DNA of 45,293 bases from JANLSO01 sp031362405 (GCA_031362405.1 JANLSO010000012.1:1-45293), one strand, 5' to 3'. Shown: positions 10,201-18,141, counted from the stretch's first letter. Notes: a model not told the origin generated them from the letters alone. Numbers and translations: made by a program.

Positions 10201-10414
10201 CGTGGACCAAATCGACCGAAAACTCGGCCGTTGCCGCCGCGGCGATGACGACGATCCAGGCGCGGCGTTCGACAAGCAGTAACGCTGCCAACGTGACACC
10301 GGCTGCAGGAAAGAAAGCGGCGCTGGTCCCGGTTTCAAACCATGCGAATGACAGCTGCGAGCCGGCGCCGTAGCTCAATGCGACGGCCACGTAGATCAGT
10401 ATCAGGCGATTCAT
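7205..10414 (-). CDS. MASE1-PAS-PAS-GAF-PP2C(SpoIIE)-HATPase sensor phosphatase/kinase fusion
   Basis: The protein has 1069 aa. An N-terminal MASE1-like membrane domain (about 1-285, seven or eight helices) starts MNRLILIYVAVALSYGAGSQ. Two PAS domains follow (about 293-415 with VHPDDLDRTR, and 425-555), then a GAF domain (about 570-735). A PP2C/SpoIIE phosphatase has GGDWYD near 743, GDVVGHG near 762 and YTDGLVERR near 879. The C-terminal RsbW-type HATPase has LGEACSNAIEHAY near 975-990. It probably senses a membrane or cytoplasmic signal and sets the phosphorylation state of the coupled STAS protein. Combining opposing phosphatase and kinase domains in one chain lets it act as a switch. The ATG at 10414 starts the first helix; the open frame continues upstream over the sigma factor promoter and is not coding there. 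Confidence 0.88.
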   Translation of the reverse strand: MNRLILIYVAVALSYGAGSQLSFAWFETGTSAAFFPAAGVTLAALLLVERRAWIVVIAAAATAEFSVDLVHDISPASSTGYTLANMVQPLVAAFLITRFTPRVDLSRLRHLVGFLLFGVVVGPLVGAMIGASTFTLVDGNDGWVRFVLEWWVGDGLGALVVGAVILSVLPWAWPKHRSRWAAEAGLLFALSIAATVVVFGFEILPLAYVPVVLLMVAAFRLGTPAVAVIGATTAFLAAEATGRGHPYWDALDVSSVTGLLYLQLTLGTMVATALGISAEVSERERRAITAASAAQFEALANAAPAMLWVTDAANEPTFLSRGWFEYTGEDASGGLLAAWQRTVHPDDLDRTRRSYLAAVSRHEAFAIDYRLRRADGAYRWVLDSGRPRAEHGATRAGYVGSMIDVHERQQSATALKESEGRLRTLFSSIDEGFCICEMIVDEHGRAVDYRFVEVNVLFGVMTGLDDAVNRTAKELIPDLEPVWIDTYARVAFERSPTRFSLASAAMGRHFDVYATPVEPYGCFALVFTDVTEATRAAQALRDSEAAERHARDLAEFTTLVLTEVEAADGVHARARRLVELMVPRLADVAAFEVGADVIASAHHDGAPHDIARILESRDGIAGSDPRAACEVVAEERTAAPDDERVPHSYVTVPIEIGPGRAGTIHLWRNDPERPTFGHDDRDVATGLAKRAGLLLASARVQEHEHETSLQLQQALLPDPAFTHPMIATAARYVPADDTLRVGGDWYDAFVLPTGRIGLAVGDVVGHGLAAAAEMGALRVALHALAHYTDAPGQLLERVDTFAKGPSGTSFATAFFGNLDVDTGQLRYALAGHPAPLLVTPSGRTVWLEGGRSVPLCSVDNPHRPEAAVVLEPGSVLIMYTDGLVERRRKSIDEGFARLEEIAVREKDSSVERICDCLVSEMTGEADSADDVVVLCIRYAPAASTFSRQFPAQPGELALLRSAVREWMSDEEIDESQRFNLLLTLGEACSNAIEHAYRDTGPGVINVKISAAASGDLLVRVDDQGSWWSHAQDARRGRGTSIMRTLARDFERHSNSEGTKVRMIIGKGNA

Positions 10415-10646
10415 CCGGTTGGGACGACCGCGCCGGAGTTCGCAGATTTTTCCAAAGTGGGGCGAGTCTATAACCGCTGCAGGCACCAACGACACAGCCA
10501 GTTGACGCAGGCCCGCCGGCATCGCCGACGCGACGCCGTGTCGCGTCCGACGATGGGTGCCCACCCATCGCGCGCGGCACGGACCGCGTTTCCGGGAGGT
10601 GACCGGCGGGCACGTTCTGTTCGTCGTCGAGAAGAGGAGCGTTTCG

Positions 10647-11546
10647 TTGACCGTCACCACCGCGCATGCGACCGACCGTGCGCAGACACTCGATCGTGAC
10701 GGTTCGGGCTTCCAGAGCGACGACGAGACGCGGGCTTTCCTCGATCGCATCGGCAGCCATCGCCTGCTGCGAGCAGACCAAGAAGTCGCGCTTGCCCGTC
10801 GCATCGAAGAGGGTGACCGCCAGGCAAAGGACGAACTCGTCGAAGCGAATCTGCGCCTCGTCATTTCTGTCGCGATGAAGTACCGCAACCGGGGCCTGCC
10901 CCTTGCGGACATCGTTCAGGAAGGGACGCTTGGCCTCATCCGAGCGACAGAGCGGTTCGACTACCGCCGGGGCAACAAGTTCTCGACGTATGCCGTGTGG
11001 TGGATTCGTCAGGCAATCGTCAGAGCGCTCGCCAATCAAAGCCGCACGATTCGGCTTCCCGTGCACCTTTCCGAGGATGTCCGGCGGCTTGCGATCGCCG
11101 AATCGCAGCTGCTCATGCGTGACGGCACCCCCGCGTCAGACGCAGAGATCGCCGAGGCACTGGGTGTTCCCGAGGCACGTCTGAGCGCGCTGCGCCGGGC
11201 GCGAACGGTGGCCAACACTCCCGTCAGCCTCGACCGGCCTGTCGGGGAACTCGGTAATGACTCGCTCGGCGATGTACTGGTCGCCTTCGAGCAGGTCGAC
11301 CTGCTCGAAGGCCTTGCCGATTCCCGTGCGCGCGACGCGGTCAGAGAAGCCCTCGAGTCGCTGCCGCGCCGCGAGAAGATCGTTCTTGAGATGCGGTTCG
11401 GGCTCGACGGGCGCGAACAATCGACGCTCGAGCAGGTCGGATCCCGCCTTGGCGTGACCCGCGAACGGATACGTCAGCTCGAGCAGTCTGCGCTTGCTCG
11501 CATTTCAAAAGACACGTCTCTTCGTCAGATCGTGGCGGCCGCCTGA
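10647..11546 (+). CDS. Group 2 (SigA/HrdB-like) RNA polymerase sigma factor
   Basis: The 299-aa sigma-70 factor lacks a long region 1.1. It has regions 1.2 and 2 (ANLRLVISVAMKYRNRGLPL, IVQEGTLGLIRATERFDYRR, KFSTYAVWWIRQAI), region 3 and a helix-turn-helix region 4 ending LGVTRERIRQLEQSALARI. This is the alternative, stationary-phase or stress type related to the housekeeping factor. The TTG at 10647 has AAGAGGAG seven bases upstream and is preferred; the open frame goes back to 10557. The gene is divergent from the sensor phosphatase, with about 230 bp between start codons, so shared control is likely. Whether it is the target of the partner-switching proteins is inference; classic targets are SigB/SigF-type factors. 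Confidence 0.9.
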   Translation: MTVTTAHATDRAQTLDRDGSGFQSDDETRAFLDRIGSHRLLRADQEVALARRIEEGDRQAKDELVEANLRLVISVAMKYRNRGLPLADIVQEGTLGLIRATERFDYRRGNKFSTYAVWWIRQAIVRALANQSRTIRLPVHLSEDVRRLAIAESQLLMRDGTPASDAEIAEALGVPEARLSALRRARTVANTPVSLDRPVGELGNDSLGDVLVAFEQVDLLEGLADSRARDAVREALESLPRREKIVLEMRFGLDGREQSTLEQVGSRLGVTRERIRQLEQSALARISKDTSLRQIVAAA

Positions 11547-11662
11547 CGGACCGCTTTCCGCGATGAGACCGGCCCTCCGGCGACACTGTCGCGCCGGGCC
11601 TCAAGCGTCTTCGAAAGCTCGTCGAGTTCGGAGCGCCGAACGAAACCGCGGACAGTCAGCGG

Positions 11663-11705
11663 GCGATGTCGACATCCGGTGCCGGACACCAGTTGTTGAC
11701 ATCGC
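11663..11705. repeat. Intergenic hairpin, family member 2
   Basis: Arms GCGATGTCGACATCCGGTG and CACCAGTTGTTGACATCGC pair at 16 of 19 positions around the loop CCGGA. It lies between the convergent ends of the sigma factor gene and the DUF378 gene. It shares the TGTC-AC core and the GGTGCC...CACC apex with the hairpins at 3506 and 16630. It may be a bidirectional terminator or a REP-like repeat. Confidence 0.7.
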
Positions 11706-11809
11706 GCCTTTGTTTGGTGCGTTGAGCGCGTTCGGCGCCAGACGACGCCCGGCGACGCGACGCGACGAGAGCGGCGGGGCCGGTTTCCCAACAACGGCCG
11801 GTGAAGTTC

Positions 11810-12073
11810 TCACGACCGCCCCTTGGTCTTTGAGGCCGCGGGCTGCCGCTCGCGTGAGCTGCTCGTGTTGCGAGAGCCGAACATCGACGGCACGCGAGCC
11901 AATGAGTACAGCGCAGAGATGACGACGAGGCCGTAGATGACTCGGGATCCGGCATTCGTCTCACCGAAGTCCATGCCGCCAAAGATCTGGGCGACGAGGT
12001 CGTACTCGGTAATGGCGACGAGACCCCAGTTGAGGCCGCCGACCACAATCAACAGCAGGGTGAGTCCATCCAG
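11810..12073 (-). CDS. DUF378 membrane protein, start disrupted by a likely one-base loss
   Basis: The domain LDGLTLLLIVVGGLNWGLVA, with the second helix RVIYGLVVISALYSLARV, is DUF378, a small two-helix membrane family of unknown role (YuzA-like). It is followed by a basic tail. The family normally begins with a short MKT-type sequence before LDGLTLLL. Here a good GTG start with GAGGACG upstream lies at 12081 (GTGAAAACC) but in the wrong frame. Adding one C after AAAACC would join it to the domain. As written, the domain frame starts at CTG 12073 or at a poorly supported TTG at 12217. So this is either a very recent frameshift, a sequence error, or a gene using an unusual start. Confidence 0.6.
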   Translation of the reverse strand: MDGLTLLLIVVGGLNWGLVAITEYDLVAQIFGGMDFGETNAGSRVIYGLVVISALYSLARVPSMFGSRNTSSSRERQPAASKTKGRS

Positions 12074-12333
12074 GTTTTCACTTGGGCACCGTCCTCGTGG
12101 GGGTAGCCGGGTCTGTACTGCCAGCCCGGTGGCCGTTGCTCTAGTGCCTCTCCCGGTGCGGGCGCCGTGAAACACGTCTCGGTCGTGCGTGCGGTGGTCC
12201 CATTCGTCGACCGGCAAAGAGACGATCGGTTTTGGGGGTGCGACCCTTTGGGCGTCGAGACCGTGGCGATTGTCCGGGGCGACATCTGAAGTTTCGGCGT
12301 TAGCGAACGGATCGCAGTGGGCATACAGACCTC

Positions 12334-13377
12334 ATGAAATCGCTCCTCCACGGTGTCTGCACGCGTCCACCCTCCGAAGGCGTACTGGATGCGATCGGCG
12401 ACACCCCCCTTGTCGCGCTGCGGCGCTACCTCGGCAGCTCGGGGATTCACGTCTGGGCGAAACTCGAGGCGAGCAACCCGGGTGCGAGCGCGAAGGCACG
12501 GCCCGCGGCCCGGATGATCGAAGACGCCCTCGCTCACGGGCTCGTCGGCCCTGGCACGACAATCATCGAGTCGACGTCCGGCAACATGGGGGTCGGGCTT
12601 GCGCAAGCATGCCGATACCACGACATGAACCTGATTTGCGTGGTCGATAGCCGAACCCACGAGACAAACGTGCGGACACTGCGGGCGCTCGGGGCGGATG
12701 TCCGGGTCGTCTCGCGCCCTGATCCGGCCACCGGCGACCTGCTCGCCGCCCGTCTGTCGCTCGTGCAGCAGTTGCTGCAGACCACACCCAACTCCTTCTG
12801 GCCCGATCAGTACACCAATGAATCGAACGCGGCCGCGCATGCCGACGGCACCATGCGGGAGATCGACGAGGCGCTCGATGGCGACCTCGACTACGTCTTT
12901 GTCGCGACGAGTACCACGGGCACGCTGCGGGGCTGCTGCGACTACCTACGCGCACATCAGCGCGCAACGCGCGTTGTTGCGGTCGACGCCGTCGGCAGCG
13001 CGCTCTTTGGTGGGGTTCGAGATGTCCGCCACGTGCCCGGCTTTGGTGCCGGGGTGGAAACAACGCTGTCGCGTACCGCGGCGTACGACGAGCTTGTGCG
13101 CGTCGACGACCTCGACTGTGTCACCGGCTGCCGGCGGCTGATCGACCGCGAGGCGATCTTTGCCGGCGGATCGTCCGGCGGCGTTGCCGTCGCACTCGAA
13201 ATGCTCGCACCGCAGATGCCCGACGGCAGTCGCTGCGCGCTGATCTTCGCCGACGGTGGTGCCGGCTATCTGCAGACCGTCTACGACGACGATTGGGTGT
13301 CGCAGACCCTGGGTTGCACGCCCGATCGCCTCGCCGTGCGTGTAGCAGCTATCGACTCTGCGATGAGGGCGGCGTAG
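12334..13377 (+). CDS. SbnA-like PLP-dependent amino acid synthase (cysteine synthase fold)
   Basis: The 347-aa fold-type II PLP enzyme has the Schiff-base lysine K54 in NPGASAKARPAARMI, the substrate loop ESTSGNMGVGLA (79-90), the phosphate-binding STTGT near 193 and FAGGSSGGVAVALE near the end. It resembles SbnA, which condenses O-phosphoserine with glutamate on the way to 2,3-diaminopropionate, more than housekeeping cysteine synthases: the sequence before and after the lysine and the STTGTLRG loop are of that type. It starts a three-gene operon, four bases before the next start codon. Its substrate is not proven; O-phosphoserine or O-acetylserine plus an amino nucleophile is the family expectation. 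No good ribosome site is visible before ATG 12334, so the start is less certain. Confidence 0.8.
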   Translation: MKSLLHGVCTRPPSEGVLDAIGDTPLVALRRYLGSSGIHVWAKLEASNPGASAKARPAARMIEDALAHGLVGPGTTIIESTSGNMGVGLAQACRYHDMNLICVVDSRTHETNVRTLRALGADVRVVSRPDPATGDLLAARLSLVQQLLQTTPNSFWPDQYTNESNAAAHADGTMREIDEALDGDLDYVFVATSTTGTLRGCCDYLRAHQRATRVVAVDAVGSALFGGVRDVRHVPGFGAGVETTLSRTAAYDELVRVDDLDCVTGCRRLIDREAIFAGGSSGGVAVALEMLAPQMPDGSRCALIFADGGAGYLQTVYDDDWVSQTLGCTPDRLAVRVAAIDSAMRAA

Positions 13378-13381
13378 GGCT

Positions 13382-15115
13382 GTGGCTCTCGACGCCTCGC
13401 GAGTGGCGATCGTCGGGCTGGGGCCGAAGGGGTTGTTTGCGCTCGAGCGACTCCTTGATCACGCACATCGGGCCGGCCCACGGGCCGTGCTCCACATCGA
13501 TCTCTTTGATCCCCACCCAACGCCCGGTGCGGGCCCCGTCTACGACCCGCGCCAGCCCGACTATCTGCGTATGAACCTCGCGTCTGATCACCTCGACCTG
13601 TGGTGGCCCGACAGCCGCGCCGTTCCTGCGGCAGACCGAATGGCGTTTGTCGAGTGGCAGCGGGCGGCGGGCGACCCTGCCCTGGCCGACGAGCGGTTTC
13701 CGCCGCGGGCGTCAGTCGGGCGCTACCTCGGTAACGGGCTCGAGCGGATGCTCGGCCACCTGCCACCTGGGGTCTGCGTGGCGCTACGCTCGACGACGGT
13801 CTGTGCCGCGCAAAAACGCGACTCGATGTGGAGGATCGTCGCGGCAGACGGCTCGAGTGGTGACTACGACGAGGTTCTCATTGCGGTCGGCCATCAACCC
13901 CGACCGGACCCGCACGTAGGCGACCTCTGGACGCACGCGGCACGGCTGATCCCCGCGGTGTTTCCCGTGACACACGAGCTCTCGCGTGACCGCGTTGCAC
14001 CCGGGGCGTCGGTGGCGGTACGTGGCTTTGCGCTGACGTTTCTTGACGCCGCGCTCGCGCTGACCGAAGGTCGAGGAGGGCGCTTTGAGGGTGATGACCA
14101 TCCCTACCGCCTCACCTACACACCGTCGGGCGACGAGGTCGGCGCGATCCTCCCGTTCTCGCGGACTGGTCGGCCGATGCTGGCCAAGCCGGAGCCGGAA
14201 TTGGCCGCAGACATCCCCGGTCTGCGGGCCCTCACGCAATCAGGCCACGAGCAGATTCTTGGCCTTACCGACCCGCTGACGGTCAGCTCTGACATCGCTC
14301 GGATACTCACCGAGACGGTCGCCTCCACCCTGCAGGCTGCCGACGGTACGCGTCACACCACCCGGCAGACCCGGCGGGCGCAGGCCGCCGCGAAATACTG
14401 GCTCATGGGGGCATATGGAGGTTCTCCTCCCGTCGTCGTCGACGGTGCCGCCGCCGAGATCGAGCGGTCGTTGCAGATCGGCGCCGGCCTGCACCCTCCC
14501 GACCTGCAATGGGCGTTCGGTGAGACCTGGAGGGGTTTGTATCCGGCACTCGTGACACGCCTCACGGGTGCAGAGCTGCCCGACCGGTCGTGGCGGCAGT
14601 TCCGGCGGCTTGCTGTACAGATGGAGCGCGTCGCCTTCGGGCCGCCGGCGGTGAACGCGGCAAAGTTGCATGCTCTGGTGACGGCGCGCCGGGTCAACCT
14701 CACGCATGTCGCCGGTGGTCAGCTCATCACCCGTGAACGCACGACCGCCATTCACAGCCAAGAGGGTGATCCATGCGCGGTCGACGTCGTGGTCAACGCC
14801 GTGCTGCCCGCCCCAGGTGCGCGCGACGCGCAGGCCGGTTTGCTGGTGCAACTGGTCACCGACGGTTACGCCCGGATGGTCTTCGGTCGCCGGGGCCTCG
14901 AGGTCGGGTCAGACGCCGGATGCATCGGGTCAGGTGGAAACCGTTCCGTCGGCCTCGCGGCGATCGGGCGGCCGACGGAAGACTCAGTGGTCGGTAACGA
15001 CACGCTGAATCGCGCTCTCCACCCTCACGTCGATCTCTGGGCCACTCGCGTGATCGAGCGAGCCGCCGCACACGACGCGGCCCGTCGCGGCTGCCGAGCA
15101 CCTCTGATGGCGTGA
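13382..15115 (+). CDS. FAD/NAD(P)-binding protein of the amino-acid/metallophore operon
   Basis: The 577-aa protein begins with a dinucleotide-binding fold, RVAIVGLGPKGLFALERLL. It also has DYLRMNLASDHLDLWW, a second nucleotide-binding stretch (ASVAVRGFALTFLDAALALT) and a C-terminal SVGLAAIGRPTEDSVVGNDT. This is the pattern of the large FAD_NAD_binding family (HpaA-like, PF13454), whose members are usually oxidoreductases of uncharacterised substrate. It starts with GTG four bases after the SbnA-like gene and overlaps the decarboxylase gene by four bases (GTGA), so the three are coupled. In the staphyloferrin B pathway an NAD-dependent enzyme (SbnB) releases diaminopropionate after SbnA. Here this flavoprotein could fill a redox step instead, but that is inference. 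Confidence 0.75.
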   Translation: MALDASRVAIVGLGPKGLFALERLLDHAHRAGPRAVLHIDLFDPHPTPGAGPVYDPRQPDYLRMNLASDHLDLWWPDSRAVPAADRMAFVEWQRAAGDPALADERFPPRASVGRYLGNGLERMLGHLPPGVCVALRSTTVCAAQKRDSMWRIVAADGSSGDYDEVLIAVGHQPRPDPHVGDLWTHAARLIPAVFPVTHELSRDRVAPGASVAVRGFALTFLDAALALTEGRGGRFEGDDHPYRLTYTPSGDEVGAILPFSRTGRPMLAKPEPELAADIPGLRALTQSGHEQILGLTDPLTVSSDIARILTETVASTLQAADGTRHTTRQTRRAQAAAKYWLMGAYGGSPPVVVDGAAAEIERSLQIGAGLHPPDLQWAFGETWRGLYPALVTRLTGAELPDRSWRQFRRLAVQMERVAFGPPAVNAAKLHALVTARRVNLTHVAGGQLITRERTTAIHSQEGDPCAVDVVVNAVLPAPGARDAQAGLLVQLVTDGYARMVFGRRGLEVGSDAGCIGSGGNRSVGLAAIGRPTEDSVVGNDTLNRALHPHVDLWATRVIERAAAHDAARRGCRAPLMA

Positions 15116-16590
15116 GCGTCGTCGAACACGAGATCTCCGCGCACGCCCTGCGGGCCCGGTGTGAGGGGGTCGTCCCGCTCTCGGCTCGGCTCGAGCCGTG
15201 GCAACGCGACCTGTGCCGCCGACCGTCACTGCTCAGTGATTTGCTCGACGCCCACGGGTCGCCCGTCAACGTGATCGATCCGTCGCCGATGGCGCGCAAT
15301 GTCGCCGAGCTCGTCACCGCCGCTGCCCGCTTCGACATCGATCTGCGGATCTACTTCGCGCGAAAAGCCAATAAGGCGCTCGCCCTGGTCGACGAGGCTC
15401 GACGGCTCGGCCTCGGTATCGATCTCGCCAGCGAACAGGAGTTGGCGCAGGTTCTCGAGCGGGGTGTTCCGGGATCCGCGCTGGTCATGACGGCGGCAGT
15501 CAAACCACGACATCTGCTCGCGCGGTGCATCGGGTCAGGCACGACCGTCGTGATCGACAACACCGACGAGCTACGCCTGGTTGATGTCCTCGCCGACGAG
15601 ATGGGGACGTCCGTGTCGGTCGCGCTGCGGCTGGCGCCGCACCTCGGTGGTGATCGGATACCGACGCGCTTCGGCTTTGCGGTGAGCGAGGCCATCGCGG
15701 CTGCTGCCGGCCCCGGGCGGCGAGTCCGCATCGACGGCGTGCATTTCCACCTCGACGGCTATGACCCGAGCGACCGCGTTGCCGCGCTGGGCGAGACGTT
15801 CGCCCTCATCGATGCGCTACGCGAGCGCGGCCACCACCCCGGCTTCGTCGATATCGGCGGCGGCATCCCGATGAGCTACCTCGACTCCGCGAGCCAGTGG
15901 CGGCACTTCTGGGCCGAGCACCACAAAGCGTTGCGCGGTGAACGTGAACCTCTGACCTTCGAGGGGCACGGACTGGGGCTCATCGCCCATCGGGGCGAGA
16001 TCGTCGGCCGACCGAACGTCTACCCGTATCACCAGGCGCAGACGCGTGGTCCGTGGCTGGCCGAGATCCTGGCCGCGCGGGGCGCGTGGGGGAGACCCAC
16101 CGCTTCGGTTGCCGATGGGCTACGCGAACGGAACCTGCAACTGCGGTGCGAGCCAGGACGGGCCCTGCTCGACGGGTGTGGGCTCACCGCCGGCCGCGTT
16201 GCGTACCGAAAGCAGAGAGGCGACGGCACGTGGCTGATCGGTGTCGAGATGAACCGGACGCAGTGTCGGTCGACGTCAGACGACTTCCTCGTCGATCCAC
16301 TGCTCGTTCACCCCGATGCAGTGAGCGTCGCCGGCGAGCCGACGACGCCAACGGGCTCTGTCGAGGGTTATCTGGTGGGCGCGTATTGCATCGAGAGGGA
16401 GCTATTGGCGTGGCGACGGATGCGCTTTCCGCTCGGAGTGGATGTCGGTGACATCGTCGTCTTCCCCAACACGGCCGGCTATCTGATGCACATCCTCGAA
16501 AGCAGTTCCCATCAGATCCCTCTGGCGCGCAATCTCATCATGGGTCAGGGGCACACGCCGTACCTCGACCCGATCGACGCCCGGTCATAG
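15112..16590 (+). CDS. Y4yA-like PLP-dependent decarboxylase (group IV, LysA fold)
   Basis: The 492-aa fold-type III PLP enzyme of the diaminopimelate/ornithine decarboxylase group has the PLP lysine K85 in IYFARKANKALALV, then GLGIDLASEQEL, the HFHLDGYDP strand, a glycine-rich DIGGGIPMSY loop for PLP phosphate, and a C-terminal half with CEPGRALLDGCG and the closing NTAGYLMHILESSSHQIPL. Size and insertions fit the Y4yA family, named after a gene on the Rhizobium NGR234 symbiosis plasmid, and not LysA itself. It is the last gene of the operon and overlaps its neighbour by four bases. It likely decarboxylates or epimerises the amino acid made by the upstream enzymes. Confidence 0.8.
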   Translation: MSVVEHEISAHALRARCEGVVPLSARLEPWQRDLCRRPSLLSDLLDAHGSPVNVIDPSPMARNVAELVTAAARFDIDLRIYFARKANKALALVDEARRLGLGIDLASEQELAQVLERGVPGSALVMTAAVKPRHLLARCIGSGTTVVIDNTDELRLVDVLADEMGTSVSVALRLAPHLGGDRIPTRFGFAVSEAIAAAAGPGRRVRIDGVHFHLDGYDPSDRVAALGETFALIDALRERGHHPGFVDIGGGIPMSYLDSASQWRHFWAEHHKALRGEREPLTFEGHGLGLIAHRGEIVGRPNVYPYHQAQTRGPWLAEILAARGAWGRPTASVADGLRERNLQLRCEPGRALLDGCGLTAGRVAYRKQRGDGTWLIGVEMNRTQCRSTSDDFLVDPLLVHPDAVSVAGEPTTPTGSVEGYLVGAYCIERELLAWRRMRFPLGVDVGDIVVFPNTAGYLMHILESSSHQIPLARNLIMGQGHTPYLDPIDARS

Positions 16591-16629
16591 AGCGTGACCG
16601 AAGGCGACGAAGAGCGCGACGCGGCGATC

Positions 16630-16673
16630 ACGTTGTCAACATCTGGTGCCGGTTCACCAGATGTTGACAACGT
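16630..16673. repeat. Perfect 19-bp-arm hairpin, family member 3
   Basis: Arms ACGTTGTCAACATCTGGTG and CACCAGATGTTGACAACGT are perfect complements around the loop CCGGTT. It lies between the convergent ends of the decarboxylase gene and the ene-reductase gene, 40 and 30 bases from their stops. Its core matches the hairpin at 11663 closely. There is no T-run on either side, so if it is a terminator it is of the stem-only actinobacterial kind. Confidence 0.85.
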
Positions 16674-16702
16674 CACCCCTGAACTCACGGTGGGCGTGGC
16701 GT

Positions 16703-17767
16703 TTAGGCGGCCAGAAGGGTCGGGTAGTCGGTGTAGCCGTGCTCGTCGCCGCCGTAGAACGTGTCCGGATCAGCCTCGTTGAGTGGGCTGCCGCTCTTGA
16801 GGCGTGCGACGAGATCGGGGTTCGCGAGCGCGAAGGTGGCAACCGACGCCGCGTCGGCGAGCCCGATCTCGACGTCGTCGGCAATTTGCTCGCGAAGCCG
16901 ACCGGCGCGGTTCACGATCAGGCTCGTCGGCCACTCCTGCCGGATCGCCCTCAGCAGCTCCTCATCGCCGGCGTGCAGAACATGCAGGTAGGCAAGGTCG
17001 AGCGCAGCGAGCTGGGGGACGAGGTACCGGTAGAGCGCGTGGGGGTCGCCCTCGACAATGTCATTGAACGTGCCACCCGGGGAGATGCGTATGCCCGTCC
17101 GGTCGGCCCCGATCTCCGCCGCAACTGCGGAGGCGACCTCGATGGCAAAGCGGCTGCGGTTCTCGACCGAGCCGCCGTATTCGTCGCTCCGGTGGTTGGC
17201 ATTGTCGGAGAGGAACTGCTGCACGAGATAGCCGTTGGCGCCGTGGATCTCCACTCCGTCGGCGCCTGCAGCGACTGCCAGCGCTGCGGCATGGGCGTAA
17301 TCGCGCGCGGTTTGCGTGATCTCGCCGACGCTGAGTTCCCGCGGCTCGGTCATTGGCTTGGGCCCGGTGGCGGTGAACATCTCTCCACCCGCTCGAACCG
17401 GCGACGGGGCGACCGGCTGACGCCCGTGCGGAGTGTTGTCGGAGTGCGCCACGCGGCCCACATGCATCAGTTGGATGAACAGGTGGCTTTTCGCGGCGTG
17501 AACCGCATCGGCAACGAGTTTCCACCCGGCCACCTGGGCGTCGTCGTGGATGCCGGGTGTCAGTAGATAGCCCTGACCATCGGCAGATGGCTGCGTCCCT
17601 TCGGCGATGATGAGCCCGAACGACGCTCGCTGGGCGTAGTACGCGGCGTTGAGGTCGGAAGGGACACCGTCGGGTGTCGCCCGGCTACGTGTCATCGGTG
17701 CCATCACCAAACGATTCGCAAGCTCGATGCGACCGACGCGTAACGGTGTCCACAGGCTTTCGAACAT
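16703..17767 (-). CDS. Old Yellow Enzyme-family ene-reductase (NemA-like)
   Basis: The 354-aa FMN-binding TIM barrel begins with ANRLVMAPMTRSRA. It has QLMHVGRVAH (FMN contact), the substrate-binding pair in EIHGANGYLVQQF, and the catalytic tyrosine in SDEYGGSVENRSRF. It closes with an FMN phosphate-binding region near FALANPDLVARLKSG. The family reduces activated C=C bonds or nitro groups with NADPH, often in detoxification. The ATG at 17767 follows GAGGAG. It lies 10 bp downstream of a small proline-rich gene, so both may share a promoter. Full length and all key residues are present. Confidence 0.92.
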   Translation of the reverse strand: MFESLWTPLRVGRIELANRLVMAPMTRSRATPDGVPSDLNAAYYAQRASFGLIIAEGTQPSADGQGYLLTPGIHDDAQVAGWKLVADAVHAAKSHLFIQLMHVGRVAHSDNTPHGRQPVAPSPVRAGGEMFTATGPKPMTEPRELSVGEITQTARDYAHAAALAVAAGADGVEIHGANGYLVQQFLSDNANHRSDEYGGSVENRSRFAIEVASAVAAEIGADRTGIRISPGGTFNDIVEGDPHALYRYLVPQLAALDLAYLHVLHAGDEELLRAIRQEWPTSLIVNRAGRLREQIADDVEIGLADAASVATFALANPDLVARLKSGSPLNEADPDTFYGGDEHGYTDYPTLLAA

Positions 17768-17777
17768 AGAGTGCTCC

Positions 17778-17969
17778 TCAGTCGATCGGGTTCTGCGGGG
17801 TGGGGGTCGGGACCTGCGGCGGGGGAGCCGGCGCCGGGTCGGGCGCAGTGGGAATCTGCGGCTCGCTGCCCGGGGCGTCCCCGGGCGGGTGGATCACCGG
17901 AGGCGACGGAACCTCGAGGGGAAGGTCGGTGCCTGCGCGGTGCGGGCTTGTCAGCTCGGTGGTCGTCAT
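17778..17969 (-). CDS. Small proline-rich protein of unknown function
   Basis: The protein has 63 aa, about one third of it proline, in PxP and PTPTP runs, and is likely disordered. It starts MTTTELTSPHRAGTDLPLEV and has no membrane segment. GAGGAG nine bases before the ATG supports translation. It lies 10 bp upstream of the ene-reductase gene on the same strand. The same MTTT-type start and HRAG-like polar region appear loosely in neighbouring small proteins, but I see no homology I can name. It is divergent from the membrane protein gene at 18142. Confidence 0.55.
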   Translation of the reverse strand: MTTTELTSPHRAGTDLPLEVPSPPVIHPPGDAPGSEPQIPTAPDPAPAPPPQVPTPTPQNPID

Positions 17970-18141
17970 CTGTTCACGCTCCTCGCGTCGGGCCGGGCTC
18001 GACGCCATCGGCGGGCTCCGGTGTTCAACCGCTGTTACCCCCTCCTGCCAGCACCGAATCATTCGGGGAAACGTGCCGTGGAGGTTTCGGCGTTGGCACG
18101 GCGGGCAGGTGATGCCTGAACACCCGAAAGGACGCGCACGA

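Noticed and set aside
10502..10540. TTGACG as a -35 box for the sigma factor gene
   Set aside because: No -10-like sequence is found at the expected spacing.
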